Shown here one piece after another: positions 33,033-42,084 of a stretch of DNA of 64,000 bases. The notes under the pieces are model-generated. The model had not been told where the DNA came from. It was given only the letters and a program-made list of their open reading frames with translations, and did no database searches. Position 1 is the stretch's first letter, and every line of letters begins with the position of its first letter. This DNA comes from Sporolactobacillus vineae DSM 21990 = SL153 (GTDB lineage Bacteria; Bacillota; Bacilli; Bacillales; Sporolactobacillaceae), in assembly GCF_000377985.1 (NCBI RefSeq), contig NZ_KB899044.1:186001-250000 (forward strand), written 5' to 3'. The translations under genes and the position numbers were made by a program.

Positions 33033-34334
33033 TTACTTTTTTACGCCATCTTCCAGCCCGCAGGCTTCGGCGAGCAGTTCAATCAGATGAATGGCCCGGA
33101 CGTGATCCTGGAGACCTTCGCGCTCAATGCCTGCTTTCATCTGCAGCAGGCAGCCGGGATTGGTCGTGACGATGATTTCCGGATCGTGCGCCTTCACATC
33201 GGCCATCTTCACATCAAGGATCTTCATCGATTCGTCAAAATGGACGACATTATAGATTCCGGCAGAGCCGCAGCAGAAATCGGGATTGTCCAGTTCCCGG
33301 AAGTCAATTCCTCGCACACTGCGGATCAGCTGCTTGGGTTCATCCACGACTTTCTGGACATTCGTCAGGTGACAGGAGGGCTGATAGGTCACGCGCCTGC
33401 GGATCTCTTTCTGCAGCGGCAGATCAAGCCGGGCCAGAAGTTCACTGATGTCGATGGAACGGGCGGCAAAAGCTTCGGCACGTGCCTTCCATGACGGATC
33501 ATCCGCGAACAATTCCGGATACTCATGCAGCATCGCCCCGCAGCCCCCCGCCGTATTGACCACATAATCAAAGCTTTCCGTCTCGAACGCTTTGATGTTC
33601 TGTTTCGCCAGTTCCCTTGCCTGCTGCGTCCGGCCGCCGTGATTATGGAGAGCACCGCAGCACGTCTGACCGCCCACGGCTGCAACCGTGCAGCCCCCGG
33701 CCGCGAGCAGGCGCATCCCGAGATCATTAATCCGGTCGAAGAGTGCGTCCATGATACAGCCCGTGAAAAAGCCGACTTTAAAACGCGGCGTGTGCTTCGG
33801 CGCGATTCTGGACGGGCGGCGGTGACGGCGCACGGGACTGGTTACGGAAGGAAGAATTTCTTCAAAGGTGGAGATGCATTCCGGCAGCAAGTGATGCAGA
33901 CGGGTTTTTTCAGCCAGACGCCGCAACCCTGACTTCTGATAAAACCAGAGAAGATTGGTCCCCGCGCCCATTACGTTTTTCTTCGGAAAAACCTGATTGT
34001 AATAGAGATCTTCCTGAAACTTTTTCACCGGCGACAGTTGCTCGTGCTCGCGGATCGCCACTTTGGCGGATTCAAGAATCCGGCCATAAGCGACATGAGT
34101 CGGGCAGACGCGTTCACAGGCCCGGCATCCGAGACAAAGATCAATCGGTTCTTTCAGCTCATCAAGCGTAATCTTGCCCTCTGCCGCCATTTTCACAAGA
34201 TTGATCCGGCCTCGCGGCGACTGAGTTTCGGTCCCCATCGTCTTGTAGGTCGGGCAGGCCGGCAGACAGCTCCCGCACTGGATACAGCTGAAGGTCGCGT
34301 CATAGTCCAGCTTCTCTCTCGGATCCTCGTTCAT
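33033..34334 (-). CDS. glcF: Glycolate/D-lactate oxidase iron-sulfur subunit
   Basis: 433 residues from ATG at 34334, overlapping the glcD stop by 4 bp. Two N-terminal 4Fe-4S motifs are complete: CIQCGSCLPACP and CLGCRACERVCP (about 16-82). The C-terminal half has two CCG-type domains (GQTCCGALHNHGG and PDFCCGSAGIYNV) with the PSCHL motif, as in GlcF and LldE/HdrB-like proteins. With GlcD it passes electrons from 2-hydroxy acids to the quinone pool at the membrane. GlcE is not present in this locus, as in many Bacillota. Confidence 0.92.
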   Translation of the reverse strand: MNEDPREKLDYDATFSCIQCGSCLPACPTYKTMGTETQSPRGRINLVKMAAEGKITLDELKEPIDLCLGCRACERVCPTHVAYGRILESAKVAIREHEQLSPVKKFQEDLYYNQVFPKKNVMGAGTNLLWFYQKSGLRRLAEKTRLHHLLPECISTFEEILPSVTSPVRRHRRPSRIAPKHTPRFKVGFFTGCIMDALFDRINDLGMRLLAAGGCTVAAVGGQTCCGALHNHGGRTQQARELAKQNIKAFETESFDYVVNTAGGCGAMLHEYPELFADDPSWKARAEAFAARSIDISELLARLDLPLQKEIRRRVTYQPSCHLTNVQKVVDEPKQLIRSVRGIDFRELDNPDFCCGSAGIYNVVHFDESMKILDVKMADVKAHDPEIIVTTNPGCLLQMKAGIEREGLQDHVRAIHLIELLAEACGLEDGVKK

Positions 34335-35743
34335 CGCGACTGCACCAGCTTCGGTCCGGCCACTGGAAAAATTTTCGATGGGTTCAGAATATTGTTCGGA
34401 TCCCACGCCATTTTGATCCGCTTCATCAAATCCAGTTCCTGCGGCGTCAGTTCCCACGGCATATACGCGCGTTTCATCGTACCGATTCCGTGTTCGCCGG
34501 AAAGCGTTCCGCCGAGTTCGATCGCCGCCTTGAAAATCGCTTCGACGGCCTGCTCTGCCCTTTTCATCTCTTCACGATCGCGTTTGTCACAGATGATGTT
34601 CGGGTGAAGATTTCCGTCACCGATATGGCCGAAGACGACCAGGTCGATCTGATACTCTTTCTTAATATCCTGAAGTTTCTGACAGAAATCAGGAATTTTA
34701 CTCCTTGGAACGGTGGCATCTTCGGATATTTTTGTCGGCTTCTTTGCGGCGATTGCTGGAGAGACCAGCTTCCGCGCCATCCAGAGTTCACGGGCTTCTG
34801 CTTCGGAATGGTCCACCTTGACGGAACGGACGCGCATTTTTTTGGCAATGTCACTGATCCGCGCTGCATCGTCGGCGACCGCCGCCGGGTGCCCGTCGAG
34901 TCCGACCAGGAGGATCGCTTCAGCATCCACCGGCAGCCCCTGCGGCTTAAATGCTTCTACGGCCTGAATTGATGCCTGATCCATCATTTCGATCTTGGCC
35001 GGCTGGATTCGTGAGGTCAGAATCCTGGTGACTGTTTTCGCCGCTTCAACAAAGTGATCGAAAATGAGCATTACGGTATGGGAGGCGAGCGGCCGGGGAA
35101 TCAGCCTCAGCGTCGCTTCGGTAATCACGCCAAGCGTCCCCTCCGAGCCGACGATCAGCTTCGTCAGATCATACCCGGTGACATTTTTCACCGTCCGTCC
35201 TCCGGTACGGATGATCTCTCCCTGAGGTGAGACGACTCTCAGACCGATCACGTAGTCCTTGGTCACACCATATTTCAGGCAGCGCGGACCGCCGGAATTC
35301 TCCGCCAGATTCCCGCCGATCGTGGAAAAATGCGAGCTGCCCGGATCCGGAGCGTAGAGCAGTCCGTACTTTTCTGCTTCGTGATCGAGATCTGCCGTTA
35401 TCACGCCGGGCGACACCACGGCAACCATGTCTTCGCTGTCGATCACCAGCTTCTCTTTCCATTGTGAAAAATCGAGTACAATGCCGCCGTCCACGGGCAG
35501 CGGCCCGCCGCTCAGACTTGATGCCTGTCCGCGCGGCGTCACCGGAACGCGCAATTTATTCGCGATCTTCAGGACTGCGGCCACTTCTTCCTCAGACTTA
35601 ACCTGCACGACCACATCCGGTTTATAGAAACCGAACGACGCATCATAGCCATAACTGACCAGATCGGTTTCTTTAGTCAGAATTCTCCCAGGGTCAGAAA
35701 CAATCCGATGTAATTGCTCCGTGAGTTTTTCTTTCGGCACCAT
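34331..35743 (-). CDS. glcD: Glycolate/D-lactate oxidase FAD-binding subunit
   Basis: 470 residues of the FAD-linked oxidase (VAO/PCMH) family. FAD-binding segments: VTPRGQASSLSGG (about 70-82), PDPGSSHFSTIGGNLAENSGG (about 133-153) and IVGSEGTLGVIT (about 195-206). The C-terminal cap has the catalytic FGHIGDGNLHPN (about 371-382) and SGEHGIGTMKR (about 413-423). It oxidises glycolate or D-lactate. First gene of glcD-glcF; the product is expected to be peripheral to the membrane. The L-lactate permease at 43708-45372 may supply substrate, though it is not in the same operon. Confidence 0.92.
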   Translation of the reverse strand: MVPKEKLTEQLHRIVSDPGRILTKETDLVSYGYDASFGFYKPDVVVQVKSEEEVAAVLKIANKLRVPVTPRGQASSLSGGPLPVDGGIVLDFSQWKEKLVIDSEDMVAVVSPGVITADLDHEAEKYGLLYAPDPGSSHFSTIGGNLAENSGGPRCLKYGVTKDYVIGLRVVSPQGEIIRTGGRTVKNVTGYDLTKLIVGSEGTLGVITEATLRLIPRPLASHTVMLIFDHFVEAAKTVTRILTSRIQPAKIEMMDQASIQAVEAFKPQGLPVDAEAILLVGLDGHPAAVADDAARISDIAKKMRVRSVKVDHSEAEARELWMARKLVSPAIAAKKPTKISEDATVPRSKIPDFCQKLQDIKKEYQIDLVVFGHIGDGNLHPNIICDKRDREEMKRAEQAVEAIFKAAIELGGTLSGEHGIGTMKRAYMPWELTPQELDLMKRIKMAWDPNNILNPSKIFPVAGPKLVQSR

Positions 35744-36204
35744 TTTGTCCCCCCACTCCTCAAATTGCGCATCCGCACGGCAAAATCATGGAACCGTTTA
35801 CATTTTGCAGCTATTTATATGGTTAATATTACTTTTATCCCATTTATGTCTGTCATGCAAATGATATGACTCAATCCCGGGGAATGTGCCTGAATCGGGC
35901 TGACGCGGACGATTGGCGCGAAAAGGCACGATGAAGCGTAAAAAGGGATTGCGGAAGGCCTGAATTTGGCTGGCAGCGCCGAATTTTTCCACTCGCTTCG
36001 AAATGGCTAAAAGCGCATCGATCCGTAATAATTAAATGTTAAGCCCCGTAATCTCAGCGGATCCAGAATTACTTTTTCCAATAACATGATATGATGAAAT
36101 TACATTATTTTGGCAACACGCCCGGCCGATGAATCGCCGTTTGAATAGAATAAATCATGACAGGCAGTTATGTCGAACAGCTCATTACAGGGAGTGCTCA
36201 CCTG
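35744..36204. other. Intergenic region between divergent glcD and membrane-protein gene
   Basis: About 460 bp with no recognised gene. It must hold the glcDF promoter (minus strand; TTGCAT with an AT-rich stretch near 35830-35860) and that of the 36205 gene. A short frame at 35798-35992 has no family resemblance. Confidence 0.4.
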
Positions 36205-36657
36205 ATGAATAAATTTCTTGTCACATGGATCTATGATCTGCTTCTGGCAAGTTTGTATACCTGGTGCCTGTATCAGGCATACATTTACGACGCGAAAACG
36301 ATGACCGGGTCGGTGCTTATCTATCTCGTCATTTACGGATTTTTCACACTGATGATCCGCTCTGTATTCGATATCATCATTATGAACACCGTCGCCTCAT
36401 TCAGCCTGCTGTTTATCTTTCTGGATCCGGTCATACAGCGTGCCGGCGGCTATTTTGATTTCCAGCCGATCCTCGGCATCGCTGCCAATATCCTGATTGC
36501 TCTGGTGCAGATCGTCACAATGATGCCTCTGCTGCAGGTCGGTGAACGGTTTCTGAAAAGCCGGACCCAATATGTGATCTCGTTGATTGCGCTTCTGGCG
36601 TTCAGCTGCCTGATGACCATGTTTGTGCTCCTCGTTCCCATTTCCACGCGAGGGTAA
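36205..36657 (+). CDS. Hypothetical integral membrane protein
   Basis: 150 residues from ATG at 36205, chosen because GGGAG lies about 10 nt upstream; an earlier ATG at 36157 has no site. Four to five hydrophobic segments (about 5-22, 33-55, 58-80, 90-110 and 122-145) cover most of the protein. No motif for a known transporter or enzyme was seen. It precedes the adenine deaminase gene by 81 bp on the same strand and may share its transcript. Confidence 0.7.
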   Translation: MNKFLVTWIYDLLLASLYTWCLYQAYIYDAKTMTGSVLIYLVIYGFFTLMIRSVFDIIIMNTVASFSLLFIFLDPVIQRAGGYFDFQPILGIAANILIALVQIVTMMPLLQVGERFLKSRTQYVISLIALLAFSCLMTMFVLLVPISTRG

Positions 36658-36738
36658 GCAGAATCAAGCAGCCGGGCACTAGATTCCTGTATAATAAAGA
36701 TGAAAAGAATTCTGTAAACGGAGAAGTGACTGATAAAG

Positions 36739-38451
36739 ATGATTCGGAAATGGACAAGGGCGCAGCATGACCGGCTGATTGATACCGCCCGCGGCGTACT
36801 GGCTCCGACGGCGCTGATTCCGGAGGCCCAGGTTCTCCATGTCGCAACCGGAACTGTCAGCAGAAAAAATATCTGGCTGTGCGGCGACCGGATCGCCTAT
36901 GTGGGACCGGATCGTCCGTCTGATTCCGCGCAGACCATGATTTACACCATCAGACCGGATCAGGTGATTGTTCCCGGTTATATTGAGCCGCACGCGCATC
37001 CTTTTCAGCTGTACAATCCGTTCACCCTGGGAGAATTTTTTACTCGTGAAGGAACTGCCATTTCAATTAACGACAATCGGATGCTTGCTCAGCACCTGAG
37101 TCCGGAAGCGCAGAAAACTTTCATCCGCGAGCTTGATGAGACCGGGGGGCATCTGTGGCTGTGGTGGGCTTATTTTGAAGAACATGATCCGGTTAAAAAT
37201 GACGTGCTTGCGGACTGGCTGGCCCAGCCGCTTGTGGTTCAGGGCGGCGAACTCAGCAACTGGCTGGCGATGCGTTCGGGGTCGGCGGATCTATACGCGA
37301 AGCTCTGCACCGTGCGCCGCTCCGGAAAACGGATGGAAGGTCATCTGCCCGGTTCATCGGCGAACACACTGAATCTGTTCGCCGCGGCGGGAATCACTGC
37401 CGATCACGAATCGATGAGTGCCGATGACGTCCTGAAACGGCTCGATCTCGGTTACGTTGCGGCGCTGCGCTATTCGTCGATCCGGCCGGACCTGCCGAAA
37501 CTGATCCGGGCACTGAGCCGATATCCGGATCTCGACCGTTCGCGGCTGATGCTGACGAGCGACGGCGCCTCCCTCCCCTTCCTGCTGCAGGCCACCCCTG
37601 CAGATCTGATTCAGCTGGCGATGAAAAATGGTTTTTCGACTACCGATGCCTACCGGATGGCGACGATCAATCCGGCCCTCTACTATCATTTTGACGACGC
37701 GGCCGGATCCGTCTCCCCGGGCCGGCTGGCGCATCTCAATGTGCTGGATTCGCTGCAGGACCCGCATCCGGCCGATGTGCTGTTTTCAGGAAAATGGATC
37801 CGGCGCCAGGGCCGAAGCTTCCCGCCGCCAGAGGACTTTTCAGACCGGCTGAATCACTATTTAGGGAATCGGCGATTTGCCCTGCCGTCCGCCCCGCCGA
37901 ATCTCCGGGAAACAACGACGATCGGCATCGATCTTGTGAACAATGTGATCACACGGCCCTATACCTTTTCCGCGGAAGCCCCGCTGTCTGATCATGAATG
38001 CCGGCTGATTTATCTCTGCCCGGCGTCAAAAGAGTATCTGTCAACCCGGATACGCGGTTTCGCTGTCAGACTGAATGCACTGGTCAGTACGTACAGCGTC
38101 TCCGGAGGCATCGTCCTGATCGGGAAAAACCCGGCTGCGCTGAACGCAGCATGGAAAAAGCTGAGCGCAGGCTTCCGCGGGATTGCCGCCGAGTCTGGTG
38201 ACGGATCCGAAGCTGAGATCGCTCTTGACCTGCTCGGTATGATGAGCACAAAAAATATAGACAAGTTGGCTGAGGAAGCCGCAACTTTTACCCAAAATCT
38301 TCAAAAGGACGGGTTTCCATACAATGATCCTTATTTCTGCCTGCTGTTTCTAACTGTCAGCGTCCTCCCCTTTATCCGGCTGACACCCGCCGGCCTGATT
38401 GACGTCAAAACGGATCATGTTCTGGCACCGACGCGGCAGCTGCCGTTCTAA
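36739..38451 (+). CDS. Adenine deaminase-like amidohydrolase (YerA type)
   Basis: 570 residues of the adenine deaminase branch of the amidohydrolase superfamily, which converts adenine to hypoxanthine and ammonia. The N-terminal metal motif PGYIEPHAHPF (about 75-85), the GHLPGSS segment (about 198-204), ADHESMSADD (about 221-230) and LMLTSDGAS (about 270-278) follow the family order. The C-terminal half carries the extra adenine-deaminase domain. Sequence and length resemble B. subtilis YerA (putative adenine deaminase) more than AdeC. The start ATG has GGAGAAG upstream. It is probably part of a purine salvage unit. Confidence 0.85.
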   Translation: MIRKWTRAQHDRLIDTARGVLAPTALIPEAQVLHVATGTVSRKNIWLCGDRIAYVGPDRPSDSAQTMIYTIRPDQVIVPGYIEPHAHPFQLYNPFTLGEFFTREGTAISINDNRMLAQHLSPEAQKTFIRELDETGGHLWLWWAYFEEHDPVKNDVLADWLAQPLVVQGGELSNWLAMRSGSADLYAKLCTVRRSGKRMEGHLPGSSANTLNLFAAAGITADHESMSADDVLKRLDLGYVAALRYSSIRPDLPKLIRALSRYPDLDRSRLMLTSDGASLPFLLQATPADLIQLAMKNGFSTTDAYRMATINPALYYHFDDAAGSVSPGRLAHLNVLDSLQDPHPADVLFSGKWIRRQGRSFPPPEDFSDRLNHYLGNRRFALPSAPPNLRETTTIGIDLVNNVITRPYTFSAEAPLSDHECRLIYLCPASKEYLSTRIRGFAVRLNALVSTYSVSGGIVLIGKNPAALNAAWKKLSAGFRGIAAESGDGSEAEIALDLLGMMSTKNIDKLAEEAATFTQNLQKDGFPYNDPYFCLLFLTVSVLPFIRLTPAGLIDVKTDHVLAPTRQLPF

Positions 38452-38546
38452 GATTCTATAAAAAAGGAGACAGATCAGCCGGGCCTGTTCCGAAAAGGAT
38501 AAATGCGTTGAGCGGGAAGATGAATTGAAAAGGAGTACCTGTAGGC

Positions 38547-39143
38547 ATGATCCTGCTGCTGATCATCGTGCTGCTGGCTGCAGCCGTCCTGTGCATGATA
38601 CTGGCTCTATCGGTCGTCATTGCTTTTGCACCGGGCGTCTTCCACCAACAAGCAAATATCGGCGCCTTTTATGACGTGATCATCATTCTCGGCTGCCCGG
38701 CGACAGCCGACGGGAAACCGTCCGCGACGATGCGGTCACGGATGGCTGCGGCGCTTGAAGCATACCAGGGAAAGCATGCTGCGGAGCTGATCTGTTCCGG
38801 AGGCAGCGCGCATAATGCCTACCCGGAAGCAGATGTGATGGCCGGCCTGGCCGAAGCATCCGGCGTTGCTGCCGAACATGTCCACCGCGAAACGCGGTCG
38901 GCAAATACCTATGAAAATATCGCGAATTCCGTTCAAATGATGAAGGATAACGGCTGGAAGTCGGCACTGATCGTCACGTCGCCCTGGCATCTTCGCCGGG
39001 CGGGCTGTCTTGCGGCAAACTATCCGATTCGGTACGGCCTGCTCAGCTCCCGCCCGCCGAAGCAGCTTTCGGTCCGGAAAGCCATCGTTCTGTCTGTCCG
39101 TGAAAACTGTAAGATCATTCAGATGAAACTTGGACGGCACTGA
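38547..39143 (+). CDS. YdcF/SanA-type DUF218 membrane-anchored protein
   Basis: 198 residues: one N-terminal transmembrane helix (about 2-28) and an extracytoplasmic DUF218 domain. Motifs: IIILGCPATADGKPSATMRSR (about 47-67), ICSGGSAHNAYPEADVMAG (about 84-102), TRSANTYENIANS (about 118-130) and TSPWHLRRA (about 146-154). The family (YdcF, ElyC, SanA) is linked to envelope biogenesis; the enzymatic activity is not settled. It is preceded by AAAGGAG at a good distance. The 21-bp array at 39182 starts 38 bp after its stop. Confidence 0.88.
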   Translation: MILLLIIVLLAAAVLCMILALSVVIAFAPGVFHQQANIGAFYDVIIILGCPATADGKPSATMRSRMAAALEAYQGKHAAELICSGGSAHNAYPEADVMAGLAEASGVAAEHVHRETRSANTYENIANSVQMMKDNGWKSALIVTSPWHLRRAGCLAANYPIRYGLLSSRPPKQLSVRKAIVLSVRENCKIIQMKLGRH

Positions 39144-39181
39144 AACAAAAGCAGCGAACAATTTTTATCAGAGAACAGTTC

Positions 39182-39244
39182 AAGACCGAAACTCTCCCTC
39201 TGAAGACCGATAACTTCACTACGAAGACCGAAAGTTTGTCCCGG
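39182..39244. repeat. Intergenic array A: AAGACCGA core, exact 21-bp period, 3 units
   Basis: The core AAGACCGA starts at 39182, 39203 and 39224; the remaining 13 bases of each unit vary but are rich in ACT/AGTT. No long inverted repeat is formed. It lies 38 bp after the DUF218 gene. See arrays B (43557) and C (45597) for the same architecture with other cores. Confidence 0.85.
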
Positions 39245-39347
39245 CTGCTTCCTGAGATGCTGTGAACCGCCGGAACATCTGCAGATTCCGCCTATCGCTG
39301 TTTAAAGACAAAAGCTGCTTCATCATCTGCTGATGAAACAACCTTTT

Positions 39348-39539
39348 TTATTTGACCATATGATTATGCTGCTCGATAATGCCGGCGATCAAGTCGTACC
39401 AGTCGCGTGCCGCTTCACGTGCGAATTTATACTGATTGTCGTCGGCACGGACGCCGCTCCTGTGAGCGAAGAAGCGGACATCCCATTCCTCATGGTCCGG
39501 ATCATTAACATAGATTTTGAGTGGTTTGCAGTTTGCGCG
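39348..39539 (-). pseudogene. Open frame without a start codon, C-terminus of an unidentified small protein
   Basis: A 63-codon minus-strand frame after a TAG reads KPLKIYVNDPDHEEWDVRFF, later KFAREAARDWYDLIAGIIEQ and a stop at 39348. Composition and codon use look like a real protein end, but no ATG, GTG or TTG lies in the frame. Either the 5' part has been lost by frameshift or it starts at an unusual codon. The family is not recognised. The gap 39245-39643 otherwise holds the menB promoter region. Confidence 0.45.
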
Positions 39540-39643
39540 CTAAGGACTCGCAAAACTGAAGGATCGCGTCGAATATGGTACAATATTTTTGTCTTTTGAC
39601 AGATTTGTGACACCTAATTTATTGAAAAGGAAGCGTTTTTATC

Positions 39644-40462
39644 GTGACTGTTGCATGGAAAAAGGTCCGGGATTATGAAGAAATCATCTTCGAGACCTAT
39701 GAAGGAATTGCGAAAATCACCATCAACCGTCCGCAGGTACGCAATGCATTCACTCCGAACACGGTGATGGAAATGTATGATGCATTTACCCGCGCGCGCG
39801 ACGACAGCTCGATCGGCGCGATTATTCTGACCGGCCAGGGACCGCTCGCCTTCTGCTCCGGCGGCGACCAGAAAGTCCGCGGCAACGGCGGTTATGTCGG
39901 CAAGGACAATATCCCGCGCCTGAACGTTCTTGATCTGCAGCATCTGATCCGTGTGATTCCGAAACCGGTTGTCGCCATGGTTGCCGGCTACGCGATCGGC
40001 GGCGGCAATATTCTCGCACTGGTCTGCGACCTGACGATTGCGGCGGACAACGCCCGCTTCGGTCAGACCGGCCCGAAAGTCGGCAGTTTCGATGCCGGCT
40101 ACGGCGCCGGCTATCTGGCCCGCGTCGTCGGCCAGAAGAAAGCCCGTGAGATCTGGTTCCTGTGCCGTCAGTACAATGCACAGGAAGCGCTGGACATGGG
40201 CCTGGTCAACACTGTCGTGCCGCTTGACCAGCTGGAGACGGAAACGATCAAATGGTGCAAAGAAATGATGACAAAGAGTGCCACCGCCCTGCGCTTCCTG
40301 AAAGGTGCCTTTAACGCTGACTCTGACGGCCTCGCCGGTCTGGCGCAGCTCGGCGGCGACGCCACGCTTCTTTATTACACAACGGATGAGGCAAAAGAAG
40401 GGCGCGATGCCTTTAAGGAGAAACGTGATCCGGACTTCAGCAGATTCCCGAAATTCCCGTGA
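39644..40462 (+). CDS. menB: 1,4-dihydroxy-2-naphthoyl-CoA synthase
   Basis: 272 residues; GTG start with AAGGAAG upstream. Crotonase-fold enzyme of menaquinone synthesis that cyclises o-succinylbenzoyl-CoA. Oxyanion-hole and active-site segments [17 protein letters not shown] (about 66-82), [14 protein letters not shown] (about 111-124) and [16 protein letters not shown] (about 140-155) are typical of MenB. The stop overlaps the menE start by 4 bp (GTGA). The remaining men genes are not in the window. Confidence 0.96.
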   Translation: MTVAWKKVRDYEEIIFETYEGIAKITINRPQVRNAFTPNTVMEMYDAFTRARDDSSIGAIILTGQGPLAFCSGGDQKVRGNGGYVGKDNIPRLNVLDLQHLIRVIPKPVVAMVAGYAIGGGNILALVCDLTIAADNARFGQTGPKVGSFDAGYGAGYLARVVGQKKAREIWFLCRQYNAQEALDMGLVNTVVPLDQLETETIKWCKEMMTKSATALRFLKGAFNADSDGLAGLAQLGGDATLLYYTTDEAKEGRDAFKEKRDPDFSRFPKFP

Positions 40463-41967
40463 GTCATATGGACAATACCGCTCTTTCGATGCCCGTCTGG
40501 CTGAAGCAGCGCGCCCTGCTGACGCCGGACCGGGTGGCTTACGAGACGGAAAACCGAAAACTGACGTTCAGGGAACTCGACCGGACCGTGCGGCGGCTGG
40601 CTGCGGCGCTTGAGCAGCATGGTGTGCAGGCCGGCAGCCATGTTGCTGTCCTGCAGGAGAATACGCTGGAAATGGTGGCCGCGCAGCATGCATTGATCTA
40701 TATAGGTGCGGTCTGCGTGCCGCTGAATGTGCGGCTCTCCGCGGCTGAACTGACGGATCAGGTCACCGACAGCCAGAGTCAATTTCTGATTGACGACAGC
40801 GCCGATGCCGGCAAAGCCGGTGATGTCCGTGAATCTGCCGGCTGCACCGTGCTCCGGATTGATGAGCTGATGGCCGAACCGATGACCGGCGAACCCATGC
40901 TGAAAGACGACATTTTTTTAAACGATCCGTGTACGATCATTTACACGTCAGGAACGACCGGGCGTCCTAAGGGCGTCGTGCTCACCTATGGCAATCACTG
41001 GTGGAACGCCAACGCCTCGCTGATCAATCTCGGCCTGCGCCGTGACGACGAGTGGCTGTGCAGCGTGCCGCTCTTTCACGTCAGCGGCCTGTCGATTATG
41101 ATGAAAAATGTGATCTACGGCATGCCTGTTTACCTTTTCCGGCATTTTGACCCGGAGAAAGCGAACGAGCAGATTCTGAAGGGAACGGTGACGCATATTT
41201 CTGTGGTTGCTTCGATGCTGCAGCGGATGTTCGCGGCGCTGAATGGCCACGTTTATCCTGCTTCCCTGCGCTGCGCGCTGCTCGGCGGCGGGCCGATCCC
41301 GGGCGAGCTGCTGCGTCTCTGCCAGGCGCAGCATGTGCCGGTCTACCAGACATACGGTCTGACGGAAACCGCGTCACAGTGTGTTACACTCCCTCCGGAA
41401 TACATGACGTCGAAGATCGGTTCCGCCGGCAAACCGCTTTTCCCCCTGAAAATAAGGATCGTTTCCGGGGCGCATCCGGCAGCAGCCAAAGAACCCGGGG
41501 AAATTCTGGTTAAAGGGCCGACCGTGTTCAGCCATTATCTGAACCGTGCTGAGGCAACCCGCGATGCGTTCACAGATGGCTGGTTCCATACCGGTGACAT
41601 CGGCTATCTGGATGAAGACGGATTCCTATTTGTCCTCGACCGGCGCAAGGATCTGATTATTTCCGGCGGGGAAAATGTATACCCCGCGGAAGTCGAATCC
41701 GTACTGAGAGACGATCCTAATGTCGTCCGTGCCGGTGTCATCGGCGTCGCCGATCCGGACTGGGGGCACGTTCCCGTTGCCTTTGTCTGCGTCGGTGCCC
41801 CGGAGAAATTTTCGGAAACGGCGCTGATCGCCTGGTGCCGGCAGCGGCTGGCTCATTATAAAGTGCCGAAACGGATCTTTTTAATCGAAGCGATGCCGGA
41901 AAACGCCTCGCATAAAATTCTGAGAAGAAAACTGTACGCGAAACTTCCGGCAACTTTTTCATCCTGA
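40459..41967 (+). CDS. menE: o-succinylbenzoate-CoA ligase
   Basis: 502 residues of the acyl-adenylate (ANL) family. P-loop [19 protein letters not shown] (about 155-173), the A5 motif [10 protein letters not shown] (about 295-305), and A7/A8 segments [15 protein letters not shown] then [21 protein letters not shown] are intact, as is the C-terminal catalytic lysine region SHKILRRKL. It forms the CoA thioester used by MenB. GTG start inside the menB stop gives translational coupling; an ATG three codons later is the alternative. Confidence 0.93.
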   Translation: MSHMDNTALSMPVWLKQRALLTPDRVAYETENRKLTFRELDRTVRRLAAALEQHGVQAGSHVAVLQENTLEMVAAQHALIYIGAVCVPLNVRLSAAELTDQVTDSQSQFLIDDSADAGKAGDVRESAGCTVLRIDELMAEPMTGEPMLKDDIFLNDPCTIIYTSGTTGRPKGVVLTYGNHWWNANASLINLGLRRDDEWLCSVPLFHVSGLSIMMKNVIYGMPVYLFRHFDPEKANEQILKGTVTHISVVASMLQRMFAALNGHVYPASLRCALLGGGPIPGELLRLCQAQHVPVYQTYGLTETASQCVTLPPEYMTSKIGSAGKPLFPLKIRIVSGAHPAAAKEPGEILVKGPTVFSHYLNRAEATRDAFTDGWFHTGDIGYLDEDGFLFVLDRRKDLIISGGENVYPAEVESVLRDDPNVVRAGVIGVADPDWGHVPVAFVCVGAPEKFSETALIAWCRQRLAHYKVPKRIFLIEAMPENASHKILRRKLYAKLPATFSS

Positions 41968-42084
41968 AAGCACTTCTGCTCAGGCAGTCCGCAACCACGG
42001 GCTGCCCTTGCTATGAACGGTGTGCGAAAAATGTCTCGGTTGGTGTAAAATAAATGCGTGAAAAAAATTAAGGGAGTTTTAACA

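Noticed and set aside
34713-35601. Several antisense frames across glcD
   Set aside because: Shadows of the GC-rich glcD coding strand.
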